From assembly GCF_014647655.1 (NCBI RefSeq), contig NZ_BMPP01000006.1, positions 124,595 through 188,594 on the forward strand: a stretch of 64,000 bases of DNA. The letters run 5' to 3'. This document shows positions 19,116 through 28,979 of this stretch, in pieces. Origin of the DNA: Deinococcus malanensis. GTDB taxonomy: Bacteria > Deinococcota > Deinococci > Deinococcales > Deinococcaceae. The first letter of the stretch is position 1. Each line of letters begins with the position of its first letter. The translations under genes and the position numbers were made by a program. Below the pieces are notes generated by a model. The model was given only the letters and a program-made list of their open reading frames with translations. It ran no database searches and was not told the DNA's origin.

Positions 19116-19919
19116 TTAAGCGGCTGTAGCTTGGCGTTCGAACTCCAGGGGCGTCAAGTACCCAAGAGTCGAGTGACGACGCTGACGGTTGTAAAAGACC
19201 TCGATGAATTCGAACACCGCGTGTCTGGCCACGTCCTGGTTCTCAAAGACGGTGTCTTCCAACAACTCCCGTTTCAGGGAGCTGAAAAAGCTTTCCACCA
19301 CGGCGTTATCCCAGCAATCTCCCTTGCGACTCATGCTGCCCCTGGCCCGCATGCGGGCCAGTTCTGCCCGAAAAATTCCACTCGCGTATTGACTGCCCCT
19401 GTCGCTGTGATGCACCAGCCCAGGAGGCGGACAACGGCGCCCAGCTGCCATCCGAAGGGCAGCCAAGGGCAGCGTGGCTGGCATCTGCGTGTCCATCGCA
19501 TAGCCCACCACAGCGCGAGAATGCAGGTCCAGCGTGACGGCGAGATACAGCCAGCCTGCTTTCGTGGGCAAGTACGTCAGGTCCCAAGCCCAGACCTGGT
19601 TCGGCTGCGAGACCCTGAACTGCCGCTCTAGCAGGTTCGGGCAGACTGGAAGGGTGTGGTCGCTGTCGGTGGTGCGAACCCAGCGGCGCTTTCCCTTGCC
19701 CTGCAGACCACGAACCCGCATCAGACGTGCCACCCGCTTGCGGGACACCCGAATCCCTCCGGCGTGCAGCTCCGCGTGAATGCGTGGCGCACCATATCGT
19801 CGTTTGCTGCGCTGGTGAACGTCTTTGATGCGCTGCTTGAGCAGCGCATCCTCTTGCCTGCGGTTGCAGATCGGCCTTCTTCGCCAGCTGTGGTACCCGC
19901 TCACCGACACCTCCAGCAC
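19116..19919 (-). CDS. IS3-family transposase OrfB (integrase core)
   Basis: 267 residues as a separate frame. It has an HTH_21-like region (KRRYGAPRIHAELHAGGIRV) and a DDE integrase core: Asp in WAWDLTYLPT, Asp in VHHSDRGSQYAS and Glu in NAVVESFFSSLKREL, ending with the typical NRQRRHSTLGYLTPLEFE. The frame stays open upstream of 19919 through the end of orfA in the -1 register, so the active protein is probably an OrfAB fusion made by -1 ribosomal frameshifting, which also supplies residues before the MLEVSVSGY start. Confidence 0.92.
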   Translation of the reverse strand: MLEVSVSGYHSWRRRPICNRRQEDALLKQRIKDVHQRSKRRYGAPRIHAELHAGGIRVSRKRVARLMRVRGLQGKGKRRWVRTTDSDHTLPVCPNLLERQFRVSQPNQVWAWDLTYLPTKAGWLYLAVTLDLHSRAVVGYAMDTQMPATLPLAALRMAAGRRCPPPGLVHHSDRGSQYASGIFRAELARMRARGSMSRKGDCWDNAVVESFFSSLKRELLEDTVFENQDVARHAVFEFIEVFYNRQRRHSTLGYLTPLEFERQATAA

Positions 19920-19975
19920 CCGGCACAGCAGATCCAGGCGGTACTTGGGGCGGTGGTCGCGGATGAACTCATACC

Positions 19976-20275
19976 TCAGCGTGTGGTCTCTTTGGCAAAG
20001 AAGGCTGCCGCCTTTTTCAGGATCTCACGCTCCTGGCGTAGGATTTCGTTTTCTTTGCGCAGCCTGCGGATCTCCTGCTGTTCTGGAGTCAGGACCTGCT
20101 GCCCATGGCCGGGAAATGCAGCTTCGCCCTTCTCCTGCTCGGCATTCATCCACTTACGGAGCAGGGAAGCGTTGACCCCCAGGTCACGGGCGGTGCCGGC
20201 CAGGTTGCCGCTGGTTCGGACGAGTCGTACGGCATCCCGTTTGAACTCGGCGGTATGGATTCTGCGATCAGTCAT
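19976..20275 (-). CDS. IS3-family OrfA (HTH, leucine zipper)
   Basis: 99 residues. N-terminal HTH typical of IS3 OrfA (FKRDAVRLVRTSGNLAGTAR, then VNASLLRKWMN), then a heptad-repeat helix (LRKENEILRQEREILKKAAA) ending AFFAKETTR. The end overlaps the open -1 frame that leads into orfB. OrfA binds the inverted repeats and dimerises through the zipper. Confidence 0.92.
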   Translation of the reverse strand: MTDRRIHTAEFKRDAVRLVRTSGNLAGTARDLGVNASLLRKWMNAEQEKGEAAFPGHGQQVLTPEQQEIRRLRKENEILRQEREILKKAAAFFAKETTR

Positions 20276-20390
20276 GATGGTGCCTCCTATCGTGGGGGCT
20301 TATCTCCATCTACGCCATATCGGGTCACGCTCAAGGTACTCCCCGCTAAACCCGGTAAATTCAAGGGCAGCCGGCTCAGGAAACCCACCG

Positions 20391-20396
20391 TATGCT
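20391..20396 (+). promoter_or_regulatory. Leaderless-type -10 box for the PIG-L gene
   Basis: TATGCT 7 nt before ATG 20404, with no Shine-Dalgarno. Lies 83 bp beyond the IS3 element, so the core promoter survived the insertion. Confidence 0.45.
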
Positions 20397-20403
20397 GGGC
20401 GGC

Positions 20404-21102
20404 ATGTCCGCGCCCCACCCTGACCGGCCCCGCCTCAAGCTGCTGTTGATCGTGCCCCATCCGGACGACGAGGTCTACGGCGCCTCGGGCACCCTGATGA
20501 CCTACCTGCAGGCCGGTGAGCCCTGCGGCCTGGTCACCCTGACACGTGGGGAGGCCGGGCGCACCCTGGGCCTATGTGACTCGCCGGAAGAACTGGCCCG
20601 CATGCGTGACGTGGAACTGGCTGCCTGCCTGGAGACCATCGGCCTGACCACCCACCCTGGCAGCGTGCACGAGCAGCACACCTTCCCGGACAAGTACCTG
20701 CAAGACCAACCGCTGGACACCCTGACTGAGGTCGCGCGCGAAGCGATGACGCGCCTGCGTCCCGAGACGGTGCTGACCTTTCCCCCCAACGGCAGCAACG
20801 GTCACCCGGACCACGTCACCACCCACCGCGCCGTGAAGGCCGCCTGGGACAACCTGCTGGCCAGTGAACGGCCGGGACTGTGGTATTACGCCTCGGACAC
20901 GCCCCCGGAAAACGAGGTGCTGCGCGCGCAGTGGCTCTCCCCCACCATCCGCCGCGATGTCAGTGCACATGTCACCCGCAAGTTGCAGGCCATCGCCTGT
21001 CACCGCTCGCAGGCACTGAGTACGGTCGACTTTATCCGCAAGTTTCCCGAGCGCATCACGCTGGAAACCTTCTACGAGGTCAGTCCGGACCCCACTCGCT
21101 GA
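20404..21102 (+). CDS. PIG-L family deacetylase, BshB-like
   Basis: 232 residues from ATG 20404; an ATG at 20392 is in frame but overlaps the TATGCT box. Signature zinc-binding motifs of the LmbE/PIG-L family: VPHPDDEVYGA near the N-terminus and GHPDHVTTHRA near residue 140. Family members remove acetyl from N-acetylglucosaminyl compounds; in Deinococcus the best-known role is GlcNAc-malate deacetylation in bacillithiol synthesis, which I infer also from a YfiT-type gene at 44182. Its 3' end overlaps the convergent gene at 21080 by 23 bp. Confidence 0.82.
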   Translation: MSAPHPDRPRLKLLLIVPHPDDEVYGASGTLMTYLQAGEPCGLVTLTRGEAGRTLGLCDSPEELARMRDVELAACLETIGLTTHPGSVHEQHTFPDKYLQDQPLDTLTEVAREAMTRLRPETVLTFPPNGSNGHPDHVTTHRAVKAAWDNLLASERPGLWYYASDTPPENEVLRAQWLSPTIRRDVSAHVTRKLQAIACHRSQALSTVDFIRKFPERITLETFYEVSPDPTR

Positions 21103-21379
21103 CGGGTATGAAGTCCACGCCCCTGGCTTCCGTACCGGTGACCCGGTACTGACGGTCAAAACGGATCACGACCTCACCACGGTCGAAGTGCTGCGGCGAG
21201 ACCACCGGTTTGCGCAGGATGTAGCTGCCGTCGTCGTCCACGCCGATATGCGCACTTTTGGTAAAGCGCAGTTCGACCACCTCGCCGTGCAGACGGGTGC
21301 GGATCCGGACGCGAAAGGTCTGCGAGTCGTCCTGACGGAGAAAAGGACTGGGTTCGGGGCGGCGAAACAGCTTGAACAT
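21080..21379 (-). CDS. Hypothetical protein, 99 residues
   Basis: Start at 21379 (MFKLFRRPEP) is chosen for its GGAGG Shine-Dalgarno; a longer reading to 21445 lacks support. Predicted mostly beta (TFRVRIRTRLHGEVVELRF, GEVVIRFDRQYRVTG), basic N-terminus, no membrane segment. The last 23 bp overlap antisense to the 3' end of the PIG-L gene. I do not recognise the family. Confidence 0.6.
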   Translation of the reverse strand: MFKLFRRPEPSPFLRQDDSQTFRVRIRTRLHGEVVELRFTKSAHIGVDDDGSYILRKPVVSPQHFDRGEVVIRFDRQYRVTGTEARGVDFIPVSEWGPD

Positions 21380-21510
21380 GGCTCCTCCCCCGGCCACGGG
21401 CCGGTCATAGTGCAGTGTAGGGCAGGCCGCCCTCCCCACCGACAACTAAAGGAAACCGCTGCGCTGGCCAGACCTTTGCCTCCGTCCCCATCCCTAGGAT
21501 GAGGCGCATC

Positions 21511-23475
21511 ATGTCCGCCCCCCCGTTTGCGCAGGACACCCCACCGGGAGGGCGGCGCCTGCTACTGACCAGTCTGCTGCTGACCCTGGCAGGAACCCTG
21601 CTGGCCGTGGTATTGGCCCGCAATGACCACTGGGACCTGCACTATGACCGGCCGCTGTACGCGGTGCTGGCCGTTACCATGACGCTGCTGTGGTGGAGCA
21701 CCTGGCAAGGCTGGCTGTCGTTACACCGCAGCACCCAGGCCTTGATCGGCTGTGCGGCCATATTCATGGCCCTCAAACTGTCGCTGCTGGGCGCCGTCGG
21801 CGTAGACCAGGGCGTGACCATGCAGGAATTGATGGAGTCGCTGAGCTGGCTGGCTCCGGTTATGGCCTGGGCGCTGGCCACCGCTTTTTCCGATCAGATG
21901 CGGCGCTTTCTGACGGGGCTGCTGTGGCTGGTGGCACTGCTGAGCGCCGTGCTGGTGGCCCAGCGCTCGTTCGTGCTGGGAGAGATGGACCGGGACCTGC
22001 TGCGGGTGGCCCTGCAGCTGAATCTGGCGGCCTGGGTGGTGTACTACGGCACCGGGTTCTACCTGCTGCGCACCTCCGCACTCTCGCGGCTGGAAAGCGA
22101 GCAGGAGACCCTGCGGCAGCTGGCCTACCACGACCTGTTGACTGGTCTGCCGGGGCGGCTGAGTCTGGAGCGGCAGCTCGACGGGCTGACCCGCCCGGAG
22201 GTCCAGCCGTTTGCCCTGCTGTTCGTGGACGTGGATTCCTTCAAGGTCATCAACGACACCCTGGGCCATGCGGCGGGTGACCGGCTGCTCAAGGCGCTGA
22301 GCAGTGAGCTGTCCCGGGTGGCAGGCGAAAACGCGCAGGTGTTCCGGCTCAGCGGTGATGAATTCGTGGTGCTGCTGCCTGGAGTGAGTGGCACCGAGGC
22401 GGAGACGATCGCCCGCCGGATCCAGGAAGAGGCGCCGAGGCTGCCCAGTGCCCGGGTTGGGGTGGAGACCACGCTCAGCATTGGCCTGAGCCTGTGTCCC
22501 GAAGACGCCCAGACGCCCAGCGAGTTGCTGCGGCACGCCGACAGTGCAATGTACGCCGTCAAACGCAGTGGCCGGGGGCATGTGCGCCGCTACCGCCCCG
22601 ACCAGCACGCGGCCACCGAACGCTTTCAGCTGCTGGCGCGTGAGCTGGGGCACGCGCTGGCGCGCCATGAACTGCGGCTGGTCTACCAGCCGATCTTCTC
22701 GCTGACCGACGGCGAGATTGTGAAGATCGAGGCCCTGGCGCGCTGGCAGCATCCGGTGCTGGGGCCCGTGGGTCCCGATGAATTTATTCCGGTGGCCGAA
22801 CGCGTGGGTCTGATCACGCCCATCGGCCTGTGGGTGCTGCACGAGGCGTGCCGGCAGCTGACCCACCTGCCGGATCTGTTGCTCAGCGTCAACGTCAGCG
22901 GCCTTCAGCTGATGCGCCGTGATTTCGTTCCGGGCGTCCTGGAGATCCTGAACGGTCTGGAAATCACTCCCACTCGGCTGGAACTGGAACTGACCGAAAC
23001 GTCCTTGCTGCACGAAGACGCGCGCGCTGTCGCGGCCCTGCAGGCCCTACAGGCGCATGGCGTGCAGGTCGCACTGGACGATTTCGGCGCCGGGTACTCC
23101 AACCTGACCCGCCTGCGGGACCTGCCGATCAGCGACGTTAAGCTGGACCGCTCGTTCGTGAGCTGTTTCCTGAATGACGACGACCAGCAACGCCATCAGG
23201 CCGAACAGCTACTGCGCGGTGTACTGGATATCGCGCGCAGCCTGAACGTGACCGTGACTGCCGAGGGACTCGAGACCCCGGGCCTGGTGCGCCTGGCCAT
23301 GGAGATGGGCTGTGATCTGGGTCAGGGATACGCCCTGAGCCTGCCGCTGTCAGCCCCGGACCTGCAGGAGTTGGTCAGCCGCCAGCCGCTCAGCGCCGCC
23401 AGCCATTCCGTGCCTCCAGTAGAGGGCGCAACGACCCACATCTGGAGCGGCCCGGAGGGCAGCGGCTTTCACTGA
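21511..23475 (+). CDS. Membrane GGDEF-EAL protein (c-di-GMP metabolism)
   Basis: 654 residues from ATG 21511 (GAGG with 6 nt spacing; an ATG 12 bp upstream is also in frame). Residues ~15-190 hold about six membrane helices. The GGDEF domain follows (~205-370) with active site written SGDEFVVLLPG, a Ser for the first Gly. The EAL domain (~385-640) keeps its catalytic set: IEALARWQHP, VNVSG, LELTETSLL, LDDFGAGYSNL, KLDRSF, TAEGLET and GQGYALS. Phosphodiesterase activity is therefore likely; cyclase activity is possible because SGDEF variants can be active. Confidence 0.9.
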   Translation: MSAPPFAQDTPPGGRRLLLTSLLLTLAGTLLAVVLARNDHWDLHYDRPLYAVLAVTMTLLWWSTWQGWLSLHRSTQALIGCAAIFMALKLSLLGAVGVDQGVTMQELMESLSWLAPVMAWALATAFSDQMRRFLTGLLWLVALLSAVLVAQRSFVLGEMDRDLLRVALQLNLAAWVVYYGTGFYLLRTSALSRLESEQETLRQLAYHDLLTGLPGRLSLERQLDGLTRPEVQPFALLFVDVDSFKVINDTLGHAAGDRLLKALSSELSRVAGENAQVFRLSGDEFVVLLPGVSGTEAETIARRIQEEAPRLPSARVGVETTLSIGLSLCPEDAQTPSELLRHADSAMYAVKRSGRGHVRRYRPDQHAATERFQLLARELGHALARHELRLVYQPIFSLTDGEIVKIEALARWQHPVLGPVGPDEFIPVAERVGLITPIGLWVLHEACRQLTHLPDLLLSVNVSGLQLMRRDFVPGVLEILNGLEITPTRLELELTETSLLHEDARAVAALQALQAHGVQVALDDFGAGYSNLTRLRDLPISDVKLDRSFVSCFLNDDDQQRHQAEQLLRGVLDIARSLNVTVTAEGLETPGLVRLAMEMGCDLGQGYALSLPLSAPDLQELVSRQPLSAASHSVPPVEGATTHIWSGPEGSGFH

Positions 23476-23561
23476 GCCGGCCAGAGGCCCGGTCACGGAA
23501 TGGCAGACACCTGCACCGCCACTGCGCTCCCAGGCGCAGCAGACCGTGAAGCCGCCTCTTT

Positions 23562-24656
<1,095 letters not shown>

Positions 24657-24696
24657 GCCCGATGCTACCCCGACAGCCCCACCACGGCAGACAGCC

Positions 24697-24729
24697 GGGC
24701 GCCTCCGTCCACAGGGAAAGGAGGCGCCC
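24697..24729 (-). terminator. Hairpin downstream of the 63-residue gene
   Basis: Perfect 10-bp stem (GGGCGCCTCC/GGAGGCGCCC) with a 13-nt loop, between the minus-strand gene ending at 24753 and the M20 gene starting at 24656. Likely ends the short transcript; no strong T-run. Confidence 0.5.
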
Positions 24730-24752
24730 GCGTGAGGGAAAAAGAGGTGACT

Positions 24753-24944
24753 TCAGGCCAGCATGGCGACCTGACGGGCGTCGGCCTTGAGCACCGCACG
24801 GCCTTTCAGGTACAGGTCGTTCAGCGCCTGCGGTCCAAAAATACGGGCAAGTCGGGTGCTGGTCAGTTCAATGGTGCTGGTGCCCACTTTGAGCCGGACA
24901 ATGTCCAGGGTGCCGGGCACCCACGTGCATGCGAGTTCCTGCAT
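24753..24944 (-). CDS. Hypothetical small protein, 63 residues
   Basis: Start at 24944 (MQELACTWVPG) is supported by AAGGAG with suitable spacing; a longer reading to 25079 is not needed. Compact alpha/beta-looking protein (LDIVRLKVGTSTIELTS, RIFGPQALNDLYLKGRAVL). No membrane segment. Unknown family. Confidence 0.55.
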   Translation of the reverse strand: MQELACTWVPGTLDIVRLKVGTSTIELTSTRLARIFGPQALNDLYLKGRAVLKADARQVAMLA

Positions 24945-25164
24945 GGAATCTCCTTGAGGGATGTCGATCGGCCCGGACACAGGGTCACGGGAAGCGAGGT
25001 CGAAAGGGCCGACATGCCGGATTTCCGGTGCTCTCAGCATAAAAGTGTGTCCGCCAGAAAACGTGCACAATCCCCCCAAGACACCTTCAGGAATCGATCA
25101 TGAGCGTCCCGGAGAACCGAACTGCCACCCCGGCTCCGGCTCCTCGCCTGTGCTTGACTGTGGC

Positions 25165-27174
25165 ATGACACCACGACAGCCAGAGCCGGACGCCGCAGTC
25201 ACTCCGGAAAGCCTGCTTGACCTTGCCTTTCCCAGCGATCCGCAGATCTCCCCCGACGGCCGTCAGGTGGCCTTCGTGCTGTCGCGGGTGGAAGAAGAGG
25301 ACGTGCATAAGCCCGAGACCGAGTGGGCCCGCCCACGATACAAGTCCCAGATCTGGCTCTCCTCGGGTGGACAGGCCCAGCCCTTTACCACGGGAGAGTC
25401 ACGTGACTCGGCGCCGCGCTGGTCGCCGGACGGCACCACGCTGGCCTTCGTGCGCGACGGCAACGGACGCAAGGGCCAGCTGCATCTCCTGCCGCTGAAG
25501 GGAGGCGAAGCGCGGCGGGTGACCGACTTCCGCCAGCCAGTTCAGGACGTGCAGTGGAGTCCCGACGGCCGGTTCATCTCGTTTATGAGCACCGGCGACG
25601 ACGAGGACAAACGCGACGAGCGCGGTGAGGCCCGGGTCATCACCCGGGCCCGCTACCGCTTCAACGGCCGTGACTGGCTGCCTGAACGGCCGGCCCGCCT
25701 GTGGCTGTACGACGTGACCCAGGACGATCTGACCGAGTGGCACACCCCGGCCGTGGAACTGACAAGTGTGGCGTGGCTGCCGGACAGCGGCGGCGTGCTG
25801 TTCGTCTCCAGCGTGGATGAGTTCAGGGCCACCCAGTGGCAGAGCGAGGTCTACCGTCTGCCCCTGTCTGGCGAGGTGACCCGGATCACGCAGTGGAACG
25901 CCAGTATCTCTACCGTGATCCCCCATCCGGACGGTGAGCGTTTTGCGCTGGTCGGCCGCCCGGAAGGCCAGGGCAACACCCAGCATGCCCATCTGTACCT
26001 GCTGAAGCCCAACGACGAGTTTGTTCGTCTGGACGAGGGCCACGACCATCCGGTGGGCAACCTGGTCGGTGGAGACTGCCACGTAGGCGCGCTGCCCGAC
26101 CGCCCGGTGTGGCTGGATGACGGCACCATTTTGTTCTCCAGCACGGTGCGTGGCAGCTGCGGCCTGTTCACGGCCACGCTTGACGGGCAGGTCAAGGCGC
26201 ACACGCACGACCCCGAGGCCGTCATTCCATCCTTTACCGCACGTGGCGGCAGCGTGGCCGTAATCCGCGAGACCGCCACCCGCTTCCCGGAAGTGGAACT
26301 GGGCGGCCAGCCGGTCACTGACCTGAACGCCCGGCTTCCCTTCCCGGCACGCGCCCCCCAGCGCGTGACCTTCCCGACCGACCTGGGCGAGGGCGAAGGC
26401 TGGGTGCTGCTGCCCGACGGCAATGCGCCCGCACCAGCGCTGCTGAGCATTCATGGCGGCCCGCACACCGACTACGGCCACGCCTTTACCCACGAATTCC
26501 AGCTGCTGGCCGCGCGCGGGTACGGCGTGTGCTACAGCAACCCGCGCGGCTCGGTGGGCTATGGGCAGGCCTGGGTGGATGACATCCACGGCCGCTGGGG
26601 GACGGTGGACATGGCGGATCTGCTGGCTTTCTTCGATCGCTGCCTGGAACGCCACCCGGTCCTGGATGCCAGCCGCACGGCCGTCATGGGAGGCAGCTAT
26701 GGCGGTTTCATGACCAACTGGATTACAGCGCATACCGACCGCTTCCAGGCGGCCGTAACCGACCGCAGCATCTGCAACCTGATCAGTTTCGGCGGGACCT
26801 CAGATATTGGCCTGCGCTTCTGGGACGACGAACTGGGCCTCAACTTTCACCGCCGCGCCGACGTGCCCAAACTGTGGGACATGAGCCCGCTGCAGTACGT
26901 GGAAAACGTCCGCACCCCTACGCTGATCGTACATAGCGTGCTGGACCACCGCTGCCCCATCGAACAGGCTGAGCAGTGGTACGCGGCCCTGACGCTGCAT
27001 GGCGTCCCGACCCGCTTCGTGCGCTTTCCCGGCGAGGACCACGAACTGAGCCGCTCGGGTCGCCCGGACCGGCGCCTGACCCGCCTGCACGAGTACCTGA
27101 ACTGGCTCGACCGCTGGCTGGGCAAGACAGGCGGGCCGGCCACAACCCCTGAAGTCAACGTCGCGAGAGCATAA
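25165..27174 (+). CDS. S9-family peptidase (acylaminoacyl/dipeptidyl peptidase type)
   Basis: 669 residues from ATG 25165; in-frame sequence further upstream is unlikely to be translated. N-terminal seven-bladed beta-propeller with repeated SPDG/DG motifs (ISPDGRQVAFV, WSPDGTTLAFV, WSPDGRFISFM), then an alpha/beta hydrolase domain from about residue 420. Catalytic Ser in GGSYGGFMTNW (~residue 513), Asp in VLDHRCP and His in GEDHELS. Releases N-terminal blocked residues or dipeptides from short peptides. The 3' end overlaps the convergent EamA gene by 20 bp. Confidence 0.9.
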   Translation: MTPRQPEPDAAVTPESLLDLAFPSDPQISPDGRQVAFVLSRVEEEDVHKPETEWARPRYKSQIWLSSGGQAQPFTTGESRDSAPRWSPDGTTLAFVRDGNGRKGQLHLLPLKGGEARRVTDFRQPVQDVQWSPDGRFISFMSTGDDEDKRDERGEARVITRARYRFNGRDWLPERPARLWLYDVTQDDLTEWHTPAVELTSVAWLPDSGGVLFVSSVDEFRATQWQSEVYRLPLSGEVTRITQWNASISTVIPHPDGERFALVGRPEGQGNTQHAHLYLLKPNDEFVRLDEGHDHPVGNLVGGDCHVGALPDRPVWLDDGTILFSSTVRGSCGLFTATLDGQVKAHTHDPEAVIPSFTARGGSVAVIRETATRFPEVELGGQPVTDLNARLPFPARAPQRVTFPTDLGEGEGWVLLPDGNAPAPALLSIHGGPHTDYGHAFTHEFQLLAARGYGVCYSNPRGSVGYGQAWVDDIHGRWGTVDMADLLAFFDRCLERHPVLDASRTAVMGGSYGGFMTNWITAHTDRFQAAVTDRSICNLISFGGTSDIGLRFWDDELGLNFHRRADVPKLWDMSPLQYVENVRTPTLIVHSVLDHRCPIEQAEQWYAALTLHGVPTRFVRFPGEDHELSRSGRPDRRLTRLHEYLNWLDRWLGKTGGPATTPEVNVARA

Positions 27175-27979
27175 CCGCGCCCGCCAGCGCTATACCGACG
27201 CCCAGCCATTGTGCTGGGCGTAGTCGTTCACGCAACAGGGCCACGGCCAGCAGTGTGGTCACGGCTGGATACAGGCTGGTCAGCAGACCAGCCAGGGCCA
27301 GTCCGCCCCCCTGTGCCGAGAGCAGGTAGAACAGGTTTCCCAGCGTGTCACCGGGAGCCGAGGCCAGCATCAATCCAGGTGCCTGCGGGCGCAGGCCGAC
27401 CAGCCACGCGGCCAGCGGCACCACCACCAGGGAACTCGCGACGCGCGCTGCCATCAAGGTCCACAGCACCCCAGGTGCCTGGGCCTGGCCCAGCAGCACG
27501 AAGAACAGACCGAAACCCAGCCCGGCGAGCAGGCCCAGGGCCGGGCCCTGAGTCCCCTTGCCACCCCGTCCTGGTGTAAGGCTCAGCATTGCGCACCCTG
27601 CAAGGGCGGCCACTGCTCCGGCCCATCCCAGCGCTGTCAAATTTTCGCCAGCCAGTAGCCCGAAGACCACCGGCACAAGGGCCGACAGTGCTCCGGCACC
27701 CACCGACACGGTCCCCATAGGTCCCAGCGCCAGCGCCCGGTAAAACGCAAGAACCGCGCCCAGGCCCACCACACCAGCCGCAGCGCCCCACCACAGGTCA
27801 GAGGCAGGTGGGACCGGTTGGTCCAGTGACACGGCCAAAAAGGCCAGAGCCAGGACGCTTAGCGGATGGGTCAGCGCCACCACGCGCAGGGCCGGATCAC
27901 GCCGGCTGGCCAGGCCGGACAGGAAATCACCCACCCCATAGGCACCCGCAGACAGCAGGCCCCAGAGCGCAGGATTCAA
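27155..27979 (-). CDS. EamA/DMT-family transporter
   Basis: 274 residues with about ten hydrophobic helices in two five-helix repeats. The first begins MNPALWGLLSAGAYGVGDFL and the second follows GRGGKGTQGPALGLLAGLGF. Each repeat ends with typical EamA helices (GLLTSLYPAVTTLLAVALL, then GVGIALAGAVML). Drug/metabolite transporters export amino acids or other small molecules; no substrate-specific feature is visible. Confidence 0.88.
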   Translation of the reverse strand: MNPALWGLLSAGAYGVGDFLSGLASRRDPALRVVALTHPLSVLALAFLAVSLDQPVPPASDLWWGAAAGVVGLGAVLAFYRALALGPMGTVSVGAGALSALVPVVFGLLAGENLTALGWAGAVAALAGCAMLSLTPGRGGKGTQGPALGLLAGLGFGLFFVLLGQAQAPGVLWTLMAARVASSLVVVPLAAWLVGLRPQAPGLMLASAPGDTLGNLFYLLSAQGGGLALAGLLTSLYPAVTTLLAVALLRERLRPAQWLGVGIALAGAVMLSRR

Positions 27980-28031
27980 GAAGGAGCTCCGTCAGACATG
28001 GGCTGGAGTGTAGCAATGCGCTGCTGAAAGC

Positions 28032-28056
28032 AAAAAAGCCGGGCACATCGCCCGGC
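28032..28056 (-). terminator. Intrinsic terminator of the RGG-repeat gene
   Basis: On the minus strand: GCCGGGC stem, 5-nt loop, GCCCGGC, then TTTTTT. Begins about 22 nt after the stop at 28078. Confidence 0.85.
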
Positions 28057-28077
28057 CTTCAGAAAACAGATGGAGGG

Positions 28078-28887
28078 TTATTCCTCGTCGGTGCGCTTGT
28101 TGCCCCAGCCACGATCGGCCCGGGCGCGGGGACGGAAGCCGCTATCACCCGCACCAGCGTCGGTGTCACGGGGACGGAACTCGCGGTCCTGGAACCCACC
28201 CTGAGGAGCGGGACGGTCACCCCGGTCCTCGCGGGGACGGAAGCCGCCTCCGCCGCCCTGACGGTCGCCGCCACCGAAGCCACGGTCGCCGCCGCCACGG
28301 TAGCCGCCACGGTCACCGCCGCCGCTGCGGTCCTGGAAGCCGCCACGGTCCTCGCGGGGACGGAAGCCGCCTCCGCCACCCTGACGGTCGCCGCCACCGA
28401 AGCCACGGTCGCCGCCGCCACGGTAGCCGCCACGGTCACCGCCGCCGCTGCGGTCCTGGAAGCCGCCACGGTCTTCGCGGGGACGGAAGCCGCCTCCGCC
28501 GCCCTGACGGTCACCGCCACCGAAGCCACGGTCGCCACCAGTGCTGCGCTCGCCACCACGGAAGCCGCCGGTCTGCCCCTGGCTCTCGCGCATTTCACGC
28601 ATCTCACGGCGCAGGCCGCGGATTTCCTTGCCCTGGGCTTCGAGCATCTCTTTCATCTCGCCCAGCAGGGCCAGCAGATCATCGGCATCGATAAACTCGT
28701 CCTCGAGTTCCTCGCCGTCGTCTTCAGCGCTCACTGCGGCGCTGGCACCCATTCCGGTCTCGGTACCGGCTTCTTCAGCGTCAAGCACGGGGTCCTCGTC
28801 GGGTTCACCCTGCAGCTGAGGAATAATGTCGCGCAGCTCTTCGGGCGTCTGCTCCGTCTGGGCGCGTTGTTCATGGTTGTCGGTCAT
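28078..28887 (-). CDS. RGG-rich repeat protein with acidic N-terminus
   Basis: 269 residues in three parts: an acidic region (residues ~1-75, with EEAGTETG and EDDGEELEDEF), a predicted coiled coil (LLALLGEMKEMLEAQGKEIR to about 103), and a Gly/Arg/Asp/Phe-rich disordered tail with a 41-residue unit repeated about 2.6 times (GDRGFGGGDRQGGGGGFRPR, then EDRGGFQDRSGGGDRGGYRG). RGG boxes bind RNA and drive condensates in eukaryotes; such a bacterial layout suggests RNA association, but this is inference. It has its own terminator. Opposite-strand frames stay open only because of the repeats. Confidence 0.85.
   Translation of the reverse strand: MTDNHEQRAQTEQTPEELRDIIPQLQGEPDEDPVLDAEEAGTETGMGASAAVSAEDDGEELEDEFIDADDLLALLGEMKEMLEAQGKEIRGLRREMREMRESQGQTGGFRGGERSTGGDRGFGGGDRQGGGGGFRPREDRGGFQDRSGGGDRGGYRGGGDRGFGGGDRQGGGGGFRPREDRGGFQDRSGGGDRGGYRGGGDRGFGGGDRQGGGGGFRPREDRGDRPAPQGGFQDREFRPRDTDAGAGDSGFRPRARADRGWGNKRTDEE
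28223..28538 (-). repeat. Tandem 123-bp coding repeat, about 2.6 copies
   Basis: Period exactly 123 bp (unit starts at 28223, 28346 and 28469 on the plus strand), in frame with 41 codons. Copies differ by only a few third-position changes, indicating recent amplification or active homogenisation. Confidence 0.9.
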
Positions 28888-28979
28888 GGTGCTCTCCTTT
28901 TCCGCGCACGGCGCGGGCGTACCCCCGAGTCTACCACCGACCTTCTGAACCCGGAGGTTACGGATGACTCATGGCGGAC

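Larger units (their letters stand above)
19111..20308 (-). mobile_element. IS3-family insertion sequence
   Basis: Carries orfA and orfB on the minus strand. Imperfect terminal inverted repeats: TGGAGTTAAGC at 19111-19121 and TGGAGATAAGC (complement) ending at 20308; similarity extends three or four bases outward (TAGC/TAGA). The orfB stop codon lies inside the left repeat. No obvious 3-4 bp target duplication is seen. Both reading frames are intact, so the element may be active. Confidence 0.85.

Noticed and set aside
28059..28607. Second minus-strand frame (Ala/Val-rich) inside the RGG gene
   Set aside because: Same cause: out-of-frame reading of the repeat. The RGG frame has the acidic and coiled-coil parts and a terminator right after its stop.
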